Positions 1-15,200 of a stretch of 64,000 bases of DNA are shown here, one piece after another. The translations under genes were made by a program, and so were the position numbers. The notes under the pieces were generated by a model, which was not told where the DNA came from, searched no databases, and worked only from the letters and a program-made list of their open reading frames with translations. The stretch lies in the NCBI GenBank assembly GCA_016801845.1, contig CM028924.1, positions 3,303,501 through 3,367,500 of the forward strand, read 5' to 3'. Positions within the stretch are counted from its first letter, which is position 1; the number at the start of each line of letters is the position of its first letter. This DNA comes from Polydactylus sextarius. Its lineage: Eukaryota > Chordata > Actinopteri > Polynemidae.

Positions 1-3000
1 TCTACTGCAACCTTTGGTGACGGCCCTTTTTTGGCTGTTAAAAGAACCTATCAGACATCTGTCTTCTTCTGCCTGGAGGGATAAAACAAACACACACACG
101 GCAAAAAGTTAAGGTAGTGGCCATGAGGGAAACAGGGTGAAGAGTCAGGATTATGCACAGTAGGTGCCAAGTAAAGTAAATTTAATTAGTGGGATAAAGC
201 AACGATGAAAATACGGTTACTGATCTTTGCAGTGCAACAAATATCAGCAACTTCCTAAATAATTATTTCCAAAGCTGAAGTGAAAGTATGAAACTAACAT
301 AAAATAGGGATTTTAATTAAATGGCCTGGTCTGTGAGAGTATTTTCAAGTCATCAGTAGTAGATGGTCAGGGTTTAGAGATGGTGCATCAATTTAGAAAT
401 CAGATCTGTATGAATTAAATGTTCCTGTTAATACACTTTGTCCACCATGTTTTCTACATGGATTTTTATTGCTTCAGGGTTGATTATTTCACTTTTCACA
501 GCCATTTGAATTAACAGCAAATGGCTGAAAAACACAAACAAGCAGATATAAACACACATTAAATCAAGTTTAATTTTGTATTTTTTCTCATTATACATTT
601 AACATTTCTACTACATTTAGATGGAAACTTGACTTGTGTCTCCCTCTATCTTTCTTTTAGTCTGAACAAAAGTCTGAAACCCACAAGTTCTCAGCATCAG
701 CAACAACTGTCGCCAGCTCTAATTTACACTTTAACTTAAGCATTTATGAGGTGAGAACGGTGTCTATAGGTGAAACTAATTAAGTGGATGAATGAGGTCG
801 TTAAGCTGAGAAGTTAAAACTAGTGGGAAACTTTTAGGCTTAATTGTTTAGATGAATGAACCAGGGGTTAATTCTTAAATTCAAATCTAAATAATTCAGG
901 AAAACAGAGATTTCTGAAGGAAATCTACCATATAGATGAGAGTATGAAGGGGTATTTTTTAAGAATATGTTTTTCCCTTTTTTAAAAAGTCTACCCCATC
1001 CCACATCTAAGCAGCCAGTGGGAAATACTTGTGCAACAAGGACATGAATCCACATCAGCTTTCCAACTGCCAATTGTGTTTGATGGAGCACCGAGCCAAG
1101 TCCGAAGCGCAGCAGCCAAAAGATTGAAACTGCATCCCTGCAGTGGTGGGCGAGTGTTTCTCTTGCAGCATCACCACCCCTGGTTTTAGTCTTACTTTAC
1201 ACATAAAAACTCCAATGTACAATCTGTACTAGATTATATGAGAGTCGAGGGAAAAGAGCAAAAATTGCTCAGATGAATCATCAAAAGCTTCAAGAACAAC
1301 TGGGGATTTTTAAAACCAACAATTTGCAAGTTTTTGGGAAAAAAAAAAAAAAAAAAACAAACAGTCCACATGACGCAGCCACACAGAGATGCAGGGAAGA
1401 GAGGCATACGATCAAAGATGAGAGACCAAGTACAAAGGAAGAGGGAGGAAGAGACAAAAGAGGCAAACGTGAATGAGTCACAGCGGCAACGTCTCTGGAG
1501 CTGGAGCCGACAGAAAACTAAACAGACCAACAGAAAGTCTATGAAAAAGAATCGAGGAGAAGGAGTGAGTAACAAAGAGAAAGGTCACGGCCATAATTGG
1601 GGCCATTTATCATGGGACAGTTTTAGGAGTAGGTGTTATGTCCCATTCATCCATTGAACCAGTGGCTTTCTGAGTGGCTGTTGATAAGACAGTCTGGAGC
1701 CAGTCCAGCCTGCAAACTGCCTCCTGTCCTTTTACTGCTGCGCAAAACTTGAAAATCTGCTCATACATTTTAACACATATAGCATTGAGCCTCATTTACA
1801 TTTGTCTCATATATTATATAAAATCCAAATTTGCAGTGTTAAGACACTTCCACATGTATTTAAGTTGTTTAAGATGAATAAGTTCTCTCTGTTATTTTCT
1901 TCGTAGAACCTGAAGGCCACACTTCCCCTGATGAGAACAGATGGAGGAGAAGTGGAACAGGTTAATAGATGAACCTCTACAATCCAAATGCCACATCAAT
2001 TCTCCATTTTTGTTCGACTCGGTGAATTCTCCTCAATCACAGTTTCATACAGTAATTGGAGCACAAGCCAAAAAAAAGAGTGAAGGAAACCGAGAGTTTT
2101 TTTTTTTTTTTTTTTGCTTCAGAAAGATAAAAAGTAAATGGAGAATAGAAAGAGCAGAAGGATTAGACACTAGAGGAGAGAGACTGGAGGAAGGAGTGAA
2201 GGAGGCAGACCATGAGCAGAACATGAGTGGAGGCAGCATTTTTCTTTTTTTTTTTTTTCTATTGATCTTTTTATTGACAGTAAAAAGTTAACGTAACATA
2301 TTCGTATAAATCTGTAAAGCAGTGACTGAACCGATCGGCCTGGTGTCTTTATCAAAGCATGTGGTTTAACTGGTTGTGTAAACATGTCAAGCGACTCATT
2401 GACAAACACATTGAAAATAAATATAACTTTTCTACTCGTGTTGGTAGTTGGAAGTGGTTGGAATTTCTGATGTTTTTCATTCATAAAAATATAATTTAGA
2501 ACTCAGGTTTTAATGACCATTTTGGAAAAACATTTATTGCAATATTATGTTTTAAATGGTGCAAACAGTTAAAGCCTTAGATTGGTTCAAGCCTGCAGAT
2601 TTGAAAATGGTGAATAAACATCATAATTCAGATTTTGGTTTGTGACCGTTTAAAAAAGGATGATGGTGGTGTAATGCTGAACAGTACAAAAGCAGCTGGA
2701 ATTGCATTTAAAGACAGTTGTGTTTGGAATAATTTACTAACAATTTTTTTTGTAGCTTAAGATGCACTAAACTACTGTGCAGAAACATAAAGCTTCTTTA
2801 AAAATCCTTGACAAAGATTACAAACCACAGATGTTCCAAACAAAAACGCAAAAAACACAATTATCTTTCTTGAATAAACACGATTCTGAAGCTGCATCAA
2901 AAAGCACAGACACATTTAATCCTCTGATTAACTCGGCCACATGATAAGAAAAAGGCAAAAAAAAAAAACAAGGGTCAGCGCCAGTTGAACATACGTCGGT

Positions 3001-6000
3001 GTTTGACCTTGGTGAAGGTCCTAAGTGAGTTCACACATGTCCAGTTGAGGTTTCCACACAGCGGTGATGTGTCATACCCTTGAGGAAAGTGATATGGTTC
3101 ATGGTAACAGTGGGGGGGTGATGGAGATAATATTCGAAGCGATTCATTATGGATGAAAATATGCACAGCTGTGGCTTACGTGTCATTTGTGCAACCAAAA
3201 AAACCCAAATATGTGAAATATTTGAGATGGGTTTTTTTTCTTTTACCACAAAGAACGTTAGTGAACTTTTTCTCGTTTCTCGATGCCAGGTCGCGTTCTG
3301 TAACCGTTCTCAGATTGTCCTTGGATTTTCTAAGGGCTCCTCTTAACCTTGCCGCCAGCGTTCCCTGTAGGGCTGCAGTTCCAGAGGCCTTTTCACAGAC
3401 CTTTTCACAGCAAGCCCACACAAGTCTCAGTAGAGCCAACCCAATATAGTTTTATAACATGGGCTTAGACAAACCTCTGGCGTGCACAGCAAAGAGGGCA
3501 ACACTGCTGTTTTTGTCCTTTTTGTTCCTTTTTATATTAAAACATGGGATGGTGTTGCTAAAAGTCACAAAGCATAAGTAAAACTAATTCTCTTAGGTCA
3601 AATATAGGACGTTATATATATTGACCTGGAAACATTCAACATCACAGTTCACTTTTCTGACCTTGATGGAAAATGTCATCAACTCGATGAAAGATATAAA
3701 CTGTGCTGAGGGAATCTGACGACACTTAAACCAGACTATGAAATCATCAGATTATAGATGTTATTGACATGGATCAATAAATGTCGTTGCTGCAAGGAAT
3801 TGTGGGACAGTTTTATCTCTTTTCCTTTTGTAAAGAGTGGTCTGTGTATACTTTACTTAAGGGAAGCAGCAAAGCTTCGTAGCACCTTTTCTTTATGTCG
3901 AACTCAGATACTTTCAGGTCAGTCAGGTCAGTACAATCAGGAACGATCCTAACCCAAAAAAAAAGACTTCAGTTGCAGCTCAATTAAAACACAGTGAGCC
4001 CCACAGAAGATACTACAGCAGAGGTGACGGGTCAAATCCTAGTGATGAAATGAACAGTCTACACAGACAGAAACGATTAAAAAGTCAAACTATGACAGTC
4101 TTCTCTCTCTGCTGTGGAGCTTTGTTAATATAAAGTAATTGCTTTGTAATTTCCTGATCAGGGTTTAAACCTTCTCAGAGCAACTGACCTTCAAGAGTCC
4201 TTGAGGAAGACGTCTATGCTGGAACTCAGACAGTTTTAGCAGCATGGACGTGGTCTGGATTAACAAAATGCAGGTCAGACATTAGAGAACTAAAGTAATC
4301 TGAGGCACTAAGCCCTTAAAGAACAGACAACAACAAAAACATGGAGCTGTTGGCTTTTTAAACTTAAGACAAAACTCAACGAGGTGGAATAAAATGTATG
4401 AGGCAGTTTGTATGTGCAGACGTAAAGGCCATAAAAGTGCAAACAGAAGCGAGCGAAGATAGAAACGTGATAAACACTGCGACAACATAACCAAAGTCTC
4501 AGCTCAGTGAAAACGAACAAGAGCCCAGCGTGAACCCAAACACAATCCTCAGACACCAGCTGGTAAAGAAAACTAAAAGACCAAGCGCAGGCTGCTGATA
4601 TCAAAACTGAATTTCCTCAAAATACGAGCAGGAATTCATCACAAATTGAGCTCTGAGAGACTCCAGACAATAAAAGGAAGACTCGAGCTTAGTGAGTGTG
4701 AAGGCTGCAGCCCTGAATGAAACACAATAGTATACATCAGTTAAATGGCTTGAATACTAGTTTGACTAATATACTACTAATGTTGGGACTCTAGAGACCG
4801 TAATCTCTTTTGAAAAAAGGGTTCTGGCAAAAAAAAAAAAAAAAAAGGAAAGAAAAAAATAGCAGTACAATAATTTATCATGAAATAACACAGAGCCAAC
4901 ATTAAGTCAAGGGAGAGTTATGAAAGCAGGAAAGAAAAGCACTGAAATACATTTTTAAAAAGGGAGAAAAGAAGAAAAACACCAATGCTTTTTACAAAAG
5001 CTGAAATAATGTTAGGTATGTGCCAAAAGTGCAAACCCACATTAAATTAGTTTTTAAAAAGTCAGTTTCTTCCCATCATGCTTCAAAAATGCAAAGGTCT
5101 TTGTGGGAAATCTCTGCCACGGCTGCTCGGCACTTTAAATTTTAATATTTTCTAAAATATCACTCCACAGGTACAATTTAACGTTTTCAATATGGTACAA
5201 AAAATAAAAAAATAAAAGAAAATCAATTTCGACTGTTGCAAATTCACATACTCGACGAATAAGCCTTTCTACTGAAGCTAGGAAGGAGAAAGAAAAACAC
5301 AAAAACAAAAAATAAAAATAAATAAATAACAACTTGACCCTCTATCAAATCAGAACAGGACCGGTTCCCTCGGGACTCGGTGCCACCTTAATTCAGCTCA
5401 CTCCTCCCCAGTTAATTGAATTGGTGTCAACATTAACATATAAATTATGTCTGTTTAGTATTGTTCTTATTTGTTTATTTTCTGTCTTTCTTTCTTTTTT
5501 CTTATGAGAATATTAGGATGGAAAAGGCAAATGAGGAAAGTGGGAATCAACAAAAAGGCTAAAAAGAAAAAGAGTCCGTCTGCTTATTTCTTAAAGAATT
5601 TGACAGCCGTCGTTCAGCTTTTTAATGCCACAATCAATTATCTTTAAAACAACAGTGACTTTACTATAAATAGACCTAGTAAAGCTTGTGATTCTTCTAG
5701 AGCTCATCAAAATGCACATACAGTCAAAGACGACTTATACAATCAAAACTATATGTGAAGGTGATGCAGCACTGTTTTCTTCTGCTAAGTGACCAGACAG
5801 TTTAACACATTTATGACTAAACAATATTTCATTTTTTTTTTTTTTTTATATAATTTTGTTTTTTAAAATATGTGCATCTCAGCGAAGCGACTCGCAGTAA
5901 ACAGATAAAATAAATCTAGAATAAATGTGCCCAGATTAAATTTTTGTGTCTGGGCTGTGAGCAAACACCGAGCTCAGCACATGCAGCAGAGTTTGGGGAA

Positions 6001-7607
6001 CGGTGGTAATTAACTTCACCCTCAAAAATCACATTAGATACAGAGCACGATGCCAGCTATTATGCTGAACGTGCTGGGTCAGGGAAAAGACTCCTGCCAC
6101 CATGTGGTCAAAGTTAAGACACACATCGGCCACTGAGGAGGGTGCAACATTTTGGGGAAATATACAATATAAGAAAACAACGTTAATGTCTTTTTGCTTT
6201 GAGTTTACTGCTGACAAACACCAGACAGTGAGTTATATACGCAGACAGCAAAAAAACAAGGAAACATTACAACATTATTTCCATTATTTCTAAAATTGCA
6301 GACTACCTGTGTTTGCAATTCCCACTAAAATGAGTTTGCAACCTCATCTACTAGCTTCAATATAAAGGCCAGATATATCAGGCTCCATCTGATTGGACAA
6401 ATATATAGATAGACAGGGCATAAAAGCTCACGGAAATACTCAATTTACTGCTTTCAAGCAGTTGTTTCACAATATGTTAAGTAATGTTTTCGATATATTG
6501 TGAATTTCTACTATAAAGTGTTAGAAACACAGCCGATAACCATCAGCACAGCAGCATGATCTTAAAGTAGGAGACGAGTGAGAGGAGCAGAATAACGTCA
6601 CTTTCAAACTGGATGTAATTATGACGTAGTGGGGTAGGGGAGGGGGGTTGTGGCCTATTATTCATATCATGCTATAATTTGAAGCGCTGACAGTAACATT
6701 ATACATCACAGCATATAATTCTTTTATAATTGTGACTGATGTGCATGCAGAGACTCATGCAGTTTAGAGGGCAACGGTGTAACCCAGTGGTGTTTTTTTT
6801 TTTTTTTCAATCTTTATTATTTTCTCTTGCGTCTCCTGCATACTTCACATCACTGGACGCTTCAGGTTATTGATGTTCATTAAATCCTGTACATATAGGC
6901 AAATAAGGTCATCTAATGTAGCTAATTTACTCACCTGGATGTGCTGGTTGAGACATTGGAGCAGGTTTTACAGGGAAATAAAGGTTCTTTTTCACAGCAA
7001 ACATCATGACATTCAGGAAGAAGCACAGGGGTCATTAATAACATTAATGATGGCTGCCACCAACTCAGGAGGTGCTGCTACTTACACAGACTCCACCTAA
7101 TGAAACTGAACAATTTACATCTGTATGAGGTGATAATATTGACCTGCTTCACTACCAGACACTTTGTTTACAATCAGTCAACAAAAGAATGGAGACAAAC
7201 TAAAAACAATCAGCTCTCAGCATTTAATTAATGAACACAGCAGCCAACAGAGAGCAAAGAGAAGCTAGGCTACATCCTGTATGTGACTGCTAGCATAGCT
7301 GATATAAACTATATGTATGTTAGCATTAGCAGCAGGTACTTACTGTGTTTAAGTCCCTGGAGTCCCACAGGCAAAGCTGCAGTCTGCAGCTCAGCAGCCA
7401 TGAATATATGTTAATATTATAATTTATTATTGTTCAGGAAGTGGCGTGAAAACCAGCCTGAAGCATTAGAGCTAATTAGCAAGGTGCTAGTTTAGCAGCA
7501 ACAGCTGTTCCAGAGTTAAACATGAGGGGGCGGGGTCACTGAGTTTAAACAGCCCGCCTCAGTGTGAGGAGCGCTTGATATTAGTTACCTGACACCCCTG
7601 ACCTGAC

Positions 7608-7632
7608 AAAAAAAAAAAAAAAAAAAAAAAAA
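7608..7632. repeat. poly-A tract (25 nt)
   Basis: Follows a stretch (about 7240-7607) with TTAGCATTAGCAGCAG, GGGGGCGGGGTCACTGAG and ACCCCTGACCTGAC that reads like a dispersed repeat ending in a poly-A tail on the plus strand. Confidence 0.85.
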
Positions 7633-8320
7633 TATGAGCATGAATTAAAGTCATTTTCAGAATATTTTATATATAAATATAAATAAATATTAACTTTAGC
7701 AAACTTTTCATTATAAACCAGTAGCTGCAGATGTTTTCTCTCACATTCATTACAGACATTTTCCTTTATCTAATGTGGTTTGTTTACATATTATTGTTTT
7801 GTTTGTTTAACCTCTATAAACCTTTTAACAAAGTTTATTTGATCGCAGCTGATTGTTTTGACAGTGTGATCAGTTTTATTCTAAATCTACTGTTCAGTTT
7901 TATGCAGAATTGTCATAAAATAAAAAGAAAACACAGGGAGTGGACAGACCAGACATAAATAATAACATAATAACTAATTCCCATCCCACCTCTGCTTGAG
8001 GAACCAGAGGACCAGATTGAAGACTTAATATAATAACAGTCATAAACTTTCTCTGCTTTCATGAAAATTAATCTGAAACTCTGTTACATCTAAAATGAAT
8101 GTAGCTTTGAATGACTTTGGCACAATAATTTTTTCTGCATGTTCTCACCACTCATTTCCTTCCCTCATGTCCTTTTCCTGAACCCTCAGTGTCAGTGTGT
8201 GAGCTACCAGACTTCTCTCCATGCTGGTTGAATTTGACAAAATGCAGAAAGACTCGGCACCTGGAGCTGTGAACTCAGGAACGGTAATCAGTTGTGATCG
8301 GCCGTAGTGAGAGTCAACAA

Positions 8321-8357
8321 GGGGAGGGGGGTTGGGGGGCGAGGGGGTGGCGAGGGT
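8321..8357 (+). other. G-run block with G-quadruplex potential
   Basis: At least four runs of three or more G (GGGG, GGGGGG, GGGGGG, GGGGG, GGG) within 37 bp, in gene-free DNA. Confidence 0.75.
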
Positions 8358-8738
8358 GACGAAGCAAGCTTGTTAAGAGATGAGTAATCTGCCCTCAAGG
8401 ATCTCTGGACTTCATTAACCCTTCAGCTGAGGTCTCTCCTCTCTCCCTCTTTTCTCTCACTCATTTTTCTGTCTTTCTCCTCCTGGCAGCTCTCCGCCTC
8501 TGTGTGCCTCTCTAGCTCTCAGCCTCTCTCTCTAACCATGTGGATGACTGGCCTGTCAGAAGGCTAACTGCACCACTCAGCTGGAAAATGAATGGCTTTT
8601 CATGTGGTGTGTTTGCTATAGTCAGAAAAGTACACTGGCTTCTTCAACTTCCCCAAAGGAACGAATCCTGCAGAAAATGATGCAAACAGTGAAAGTCCAC
8701 CTATATATTTGTTGCATGGTGGAAAGCATCAATCAAAA

Positions 8739-8754
8739 TATACATACATACATT

Positions 8755-8787
<33 letters not shown>

Positions 8788-8788
8788 T
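8739..8788. repeat. TACA/(TA)n microsatellite
   Basis: TACATACATACA followed by TATATATATACA and a pure TA run ending at 8787. Confidence 0.95.
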
Positions 8789-11700
8789 GGCAGGGTATTT
8801 AACTGTGCTCAGACATGATGCACAGATTATGTCAGAGGTGGTACAGTTGTAAATCAATGTAAACATGCAAAAACATGAATTCCCCAGAGGCGATGTGATG
8901 TATCAAATTTCAACTGCAAATGTTCAGCTTGAGTGAAAAATTGCATAATTATGCGTAACCCAGGTTCTTTATGAATCTGCTTCTCAAATGTACAGACGCT
9001 AAAAGAAAGAAAAAGAAAGAGAGATGAGAGGGAGAATAAGTTGAGTTTCTTGTGAGTTCAGTCAGAGGTTGAAGTCAACAACAAAACAACAACAAAACAC
9101 ACACACGCACACAGGAAGGAGCTCGCTGTCAAAGTCGACCCGTATTTGCCGTGAGCCAGCTCACAGCTAGTTAGCGCAGCGTGATAACATGCGTCCAGGT
9201 CAAACTCAGAGTGCGCCACTGTCTGTGAGCTCTGAGAGCTAGCAGCCGCTCATTAACTATTAAAAGGATTTTCGTGAAATTTCAGTACAAACTTTCATGG
9301 TCGTGGTCACCTCTGGATGATTTGTTATAAACTCAGTAACCTCTTGCTGCACAACCTCATCTGCATCCTAACAAGAACATATTTTTATTCAGAATAAGGC
9401 ACCGTTAGCTAATACATTTAAATCAGACGTGAATATGTTGTGAAATATCTGCCGCTTTGATGTGTTTGAAGTTTGTAGCAGTAACAGTGATGCACTTCAG
9501 TATTTCTCTGGTAAATAACTTCTGTTCCTTGGACCAACTCTGTCTCTTTACAGTCACATCTTTCTATTTCTACTTCATGGATTTTATTAAGACTGACCAC
9601 ATGTGGTCACATTCAGTAAAGAGGCTCTATGCTCTTTCAGTGTGTCTCCTACTTATTACTCAGCCTACCAGACTTTCCATTATAAGCTAGAAGCAGTGCA
9701 TGATTTCTCTGGTCTATCACAGAGGATGAGTGAATGACCCTTGACACCAAGACACTGAGGACTGAAAGCGAATCAGAGCACTTCAGACTCTAATGTTCTC
9801 CGGATTGTACAACTGTGCTCATATGTTTGCATTTTGAATTTGTCTTACGTTCGTGCGAGAGAGAGATCACAACAGATGCAGAGAGACAGAGAGAGAGAGA
9901 GAGGAGGATTTTTTTAGAGTCGATGTTTTTCTCTGCAGACATGCCTCACACCCCATCAACTCTTCCATTCCTCTCTCTTATCAGCACCTCATAGGGCATA
10001 AAATATAAGCCTGGCTGCTGGTACAGTAGCTTTGGTACCAAGACTTTGCACAGAACCACTGAGCTTTAGAAATAAACAGTGGAGTTGTTTCTTTTCCACT
10101 GATTCAAAGTGCATCTGAGGGCAGTGACAACCTGAGGACACTGTGAATAAAATACTTACCTGTTCATTTATACTTTCAGCTGCAACATTTTCGGTCTATT
10201 CATATTCATAAACCATTATCAAAAATATAAAATATGTTGTATACTACATCTCTGTGTTCTGCTTTTTAAAGTTTTTGTTCGACTGTGACTGTGGTCAGAT
10301 GTAACCGTGTGACTTCCTCAACTTTACTGATAAAAGTCATAAAAAATGAATGTGAATAAAAATGCCCCAGAGCTTTGAGAAATTATGAAAGTTATTATGA
10401 TTGCAAATGCATCAAATGCATCATCAAAACTACATTTCCAATTCAGCTGGAGAGCAGACTTCTCTTCTTGCAACGTATCAAAAAACTCATCAGCTGGGTG
10501 TTATATCATCACTCCTTCACCGGCGTTGCCTCCCGATTCAAATACTCAATATGCAAGTGACCTTGAGTGGTGCAGTGTTTTCGCTTGTGTAGTTTACAGA
10601 GTCATTGCTGAAAGTAATGGCTTTCTGAGGGAGTTAAAGCACAACGCGTGTGGAGGTTATTCCCATACGAGTAATAAAATAGATGGATACTGTAAGATCA
10701 CACTCACTCTCCTCTTTAGCAATCAGGCCTCCCTCTGCAGTCACTGCATCATTTCAGGTAACTGTTTGAAATCCATCAGTCACACTAGATCAGTGTGAGT
10801 CAGGAGATGAATAAAAAGTCCCCAGCGAAGATCAGAGGGGCCATAACACTCATGGAAGTTTAAAGCTGTTACACACAATCTCCACATCTGTGTGACACCG
10901 TAGCATGAGACACAAAAACCATCATTTAACCTGACATTGGATATCTATGAACTCTTTGGATCATTGGGTTGAAATCGCTGTTTTTAGTCAGTTTAAAACA
11001 TATACAGCACATTAAAAGAGACCCAAATATATGATAAACTCACCATTTAATGTGTGTTATATTACACAAATTAACCTGCCAGTTGGACAAGTTGTCTTAA
11101 TCTGTCTTGCTGTTGTGCTGTGTTCTCTAGTCCACTCAGCCATCATAGAGTCCCTCACATCCTGGCAGTCAAATGGACGTTCCCGTATCCTTCACTAATG
11201 TCGCCATGGGTTTGAGCGCAGGCCAACTGCCTGTTTTTGGCCTCTGAACTCCCTCAGCTTGGTTGTTTGCTCCCACAAGGTCTGTAATGAACACAGAGGG
11301 TAGTCAAGGAAATGTCAGAGCACTGATGGGGAATTGTGATGTAATCACAGAGAAAGGTCAGGAGGAGGAGGGAGGAGGGAATCCACTGTTGTTGAATAAG
11401 TGTAGTGAGACTGAGTAGATATTGGCTGTCAACCGAAGTAAAACTAAAGAGAGAATCACAGATATTCTAGTCAAAGGTTATGTGATTATATTTGGCTGCT
11501 GCTGTGAAACCACACATTTTTTACCATTGTTATAGCTTCATTTGGATTATATCTATCGCTACTATCGATATTGATATTATTTTCATTTCTGTAAATGCTT
11601 CTGATTTGATTTGCTTCACTTGCAGCTATTCAAACCTCTCGTTACTACCAGAGGTGAGGAAGGTTTCCTTATTTGATGGGAGATTTGTCTTTGTCAGTGT

Positions 11701-12231
11701 ATCCTAAATTATCCACAAAGACATATTATTATTCATGAGAAAAGCCCATTTGGTTCAAGTGCTACCTCTATGTTTTCCTGTCATTGCCTACTCCCCTGAA
11801 GCGGTTTCATGCCTTATTTATTCATGTGTTGAGCTGCCTGTGACACCTGGGGACGAGTCCAAGGACAATGTCTCGTTAAATAGTCACACGTAATGTCAAG
11901 AGGACCAAATGCAACTGTTGTAGTTTTAGGAAAAGAATCTAATATAAAAATATAATGTGTTAATCTGTGACAGAGGTTGAAAAGGTGTGAAACTTTATTA
12001 CTGTGTCCTGAACTAGTTGGAGGTGCATGCTGATGTCATGGGACAGTAGCTGCTGTCACATCTGCAGTAATCTATCAATCTTTGGTCATTTCTGACAAAC
12101 GTATATAATGCAGAGATTCAATTTTCACACATGCACACATGCTAGGGCTAATCCCTCAGCACTGTGCGCATGTGATGAAGATGTGACGTTGAGGCAAGAC
12201 TAGATAACCCAGAGGGAGACAATGCAGTAAG

Positions 12232-12232
12232 T

Positions 12233-12264
<32 letters not shown>

Positions 12265-12275
12265 ACACACTCACA
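12232..12275. repeat. (AC)n microsatellite
   Basis: A pure AC run of about 13 units followed by AC units interrupted by TC. Confidence 0.95.
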
Positions 12276-15200
12276 GATGTAGGGATAAAGACAACTGACA
12301 AGGTGTCTGGTTACAGACCAGCAGAATGTCCTTTCTGTTGACAGTTAATGGAAACAATCCTACAAGCTCCTCTGACTTCCTCCTCTGAGATTTACACTTT
12401 AAAACAGGCCTTTGGAAGTTAAAATTCACAAGCAATTAAATACCAAGGTTTTTTTTTTTTTAATGGCATTAGGACATTGGCAGGAATCCGCTGTAGCTCC
12501 TGGGCTCATTAGACCTCCTAAAAACCTTCCAAAATAAACGCTGATGGCTGAAAATATTGTAAATGTTTAAGGTCGGAGCAAATACAGAGTTGGTAGGTTT
12601 GGCTTGAGCCTCGACAACTGAGGTTGATTAAGCGAGTTCTTTGGCTGGAGGCAGATGGCTCTCAAGTATGGAAAGGTTGACAGAGGAAGAAGAAAAAGAA
12701 GAGAAGAAGCCAAATCAAGTGGCGACATGACAGGTTTACTTAAGGACTGAGAAGGAGTTTAGTTGGAGTTCAATTTTCTAAAACTTCTTTATAAAGTAAA
12801 AAAGATTATTGTGATACACGGACCATGGAAAAACACAAACAGAGCTAATGAAAAAAGAAAACAAATCAATATTCAGACCAATAGAATAATAATGAAATGT
12901 GTCATGACTGTCAAGTAACATTAGTTCTTATTGGTGTAAAACAACAAAACAAATCATTAAACACCAATTGAATGATTTATACCATAATGTGTTCATATTC
13001 ATTATATCTATGGTTGTTTTCTTTTACAAATGGACTTTCCTATTTACCATCTTCTGAAACATACACAAGAACCTATATATCTATAATCAATAATGGGAAT
13101 AAAGTCGTTGAACTGGAACCTAAAACATGAGCAGCACCACAGGGCAGCCCACTGCACTTTGATTGATTTTCTCACATGTCTCAGGTTTAAGTGTTATTGC
13201 CAGTGATGGACTTCACTTTGGCTGAGGAACTCGTCTGAGCTGGTTAAGTGTCTCTCTGTTACTGGATAATGTTCTTGAAAACCAAGAGTAGAGTTTTTAA
13301 GCACAAACAGAAGATTTGCTGCCGCTGGGTTGTCAGAGATGAGAGGAGGTTTATACAGCTGAGGTCAACAACAAAGAGTGAACATCTGACTCATTAACCA
13401 TCATGTTTCACCTCAGTTGATTTATTTTAGAAACACAAATAGGTTGAAGGAGTTGAAGGAGATGTTCACATCAGTGTGCTGCCTGACCACTCACCTGTGA
13501 TCATCTCCTAACAATGGGTGTATCTTTCTGCATCTTGCTGTGTTGGATCCAACTGTGGCTCCAACTACATCTGTTTAGCATTTAAAAATGTATTGAAATA
13601 TGAAAGGAGAATCACTGGACGTGGACCATAACCCCAGCTGCCACCTGAAGATATAATACAGCAAGATGCAGTAATGATCTGTGAAAGCCTGCTCTGATAT
13701 GACTCGTCATGCTGACACATAGATGACAAAGCTGGATTTGCAGACAGACGTCTAATGACCTATAATGACAGATGTGCATCAGAGTGTGAAGAATTTCTTT
13801 CTTTGTCTGTCTTTGTTTGGAAAACTACAAAAGATCTCACAGAAAATACCAGTTAGGATGTGACAGAAACACAATGTTGGCAGCCAGAAGGAACAATAGA
13901 CAAATCAGTATGAGTGAGATTACAATTACTGAACCGCTACCAAGTCAAAAGCCTTATTGATTACACTGGTTGGGTTTGTTCTGAGTTTCTGAGCTTTTAT
14001 GTGTGACACCTTCACACTTCTATTTCTAGAAAATCGCATCAGTTCATCTCTGAGTTCAGGTGAATGTTTGTGCCAGATGTCGTGAAATTCCTTCAGGCAA
14101 CTCTTGATATAACTTATTCATAAAAATGTGAGGTCACCATGACCTGGTCACAGCTGTCGCCAGCACAGAGTAGCAGTTTATTCTATGGACAAAAATGAAT
14201 GTACATGTATGTATTTAATAATGCACCATGAATCCTGGTTTCAGCTTCAGATAAATCCTTATTTTAAAATATATAACCATATTTAAAGCTAGTAAAAGAC
14301 TTAAAGAGGTGACTGGTAACACTGGGACTTTATGTTTAGAGGAATATTATGTAATTTATGAAAGAAGAAATAACACATTCATCTTCCTACAAACTATAAC
14401 AAGGAATATTAACAACATCCAGATGTTTTGTGTCTACAGTCACTTGGACTATGACTGTGACTATTTGAGGTAAATGATAGTTAATGTGAGTAAACTTTGG
14501 TAAATATCACAAAAATAACTATGTTTACTGAGTCACATAATTGATCATATGCCCCTGATCTACTTGGTTTTAGTACGAGTTGTTAATATAGAGTTATGTA
14601 ATTAGCTCAGCTCACAGAGCAGGCCTGACACAGTGACATGAGTGAGCGTCTTGAGGTCGTAAATCCAGACTGATGCTTATTTCAGCAGCAGTCGGAGTCT
14701 TCTTGCTTGTCTAGAAAGACTGACCTGTGACCTTTCCGCCGCCAGTGTAGCTAAGTGAAGAGATAGGGTGATTATCCTCCATAAAGTGTGCTAACAGACA
14801 ATGAATAACATTATTACATCTGACAGTACTTTGCTGCTCAGCTGCGTGCTCTGACAGCAGACATCCTGTACCTGATTACAGAAGAGTCAGGACGCATTTT
14901 CTCGTACTCTGATTTGCTCTGGACCAGATGGCTGTAAAATGAATGGCCGTGATGTTCACACACAAGACCTCATATGCCCAACAAACAGCGAGTCGACTGA
15001 AGTGTAAACTGACCCCGTTGCCTGAATTGTCTTTTCAGTCACACAGACTCACTATCACCAGTGAATCTTGGCAGCATCTTGTCACACTGTTGCTTCACAG
15101 ACTTCTGAGCTATCACTGATTTATGCACCACAGTGCTAATGGAAAATGACACAGAAATTTTCGCTGCTCAGATAATCTGAATTCCGATTCGTCTTCACAA

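Noticed and set aside
10385..10798. 137-codon plus-strand open frame, the longest in the first 20 kb
   Set aside because: Overlapping frames of similar length exist in the other phases, no domain or splice support is visible, and the translation looks random.
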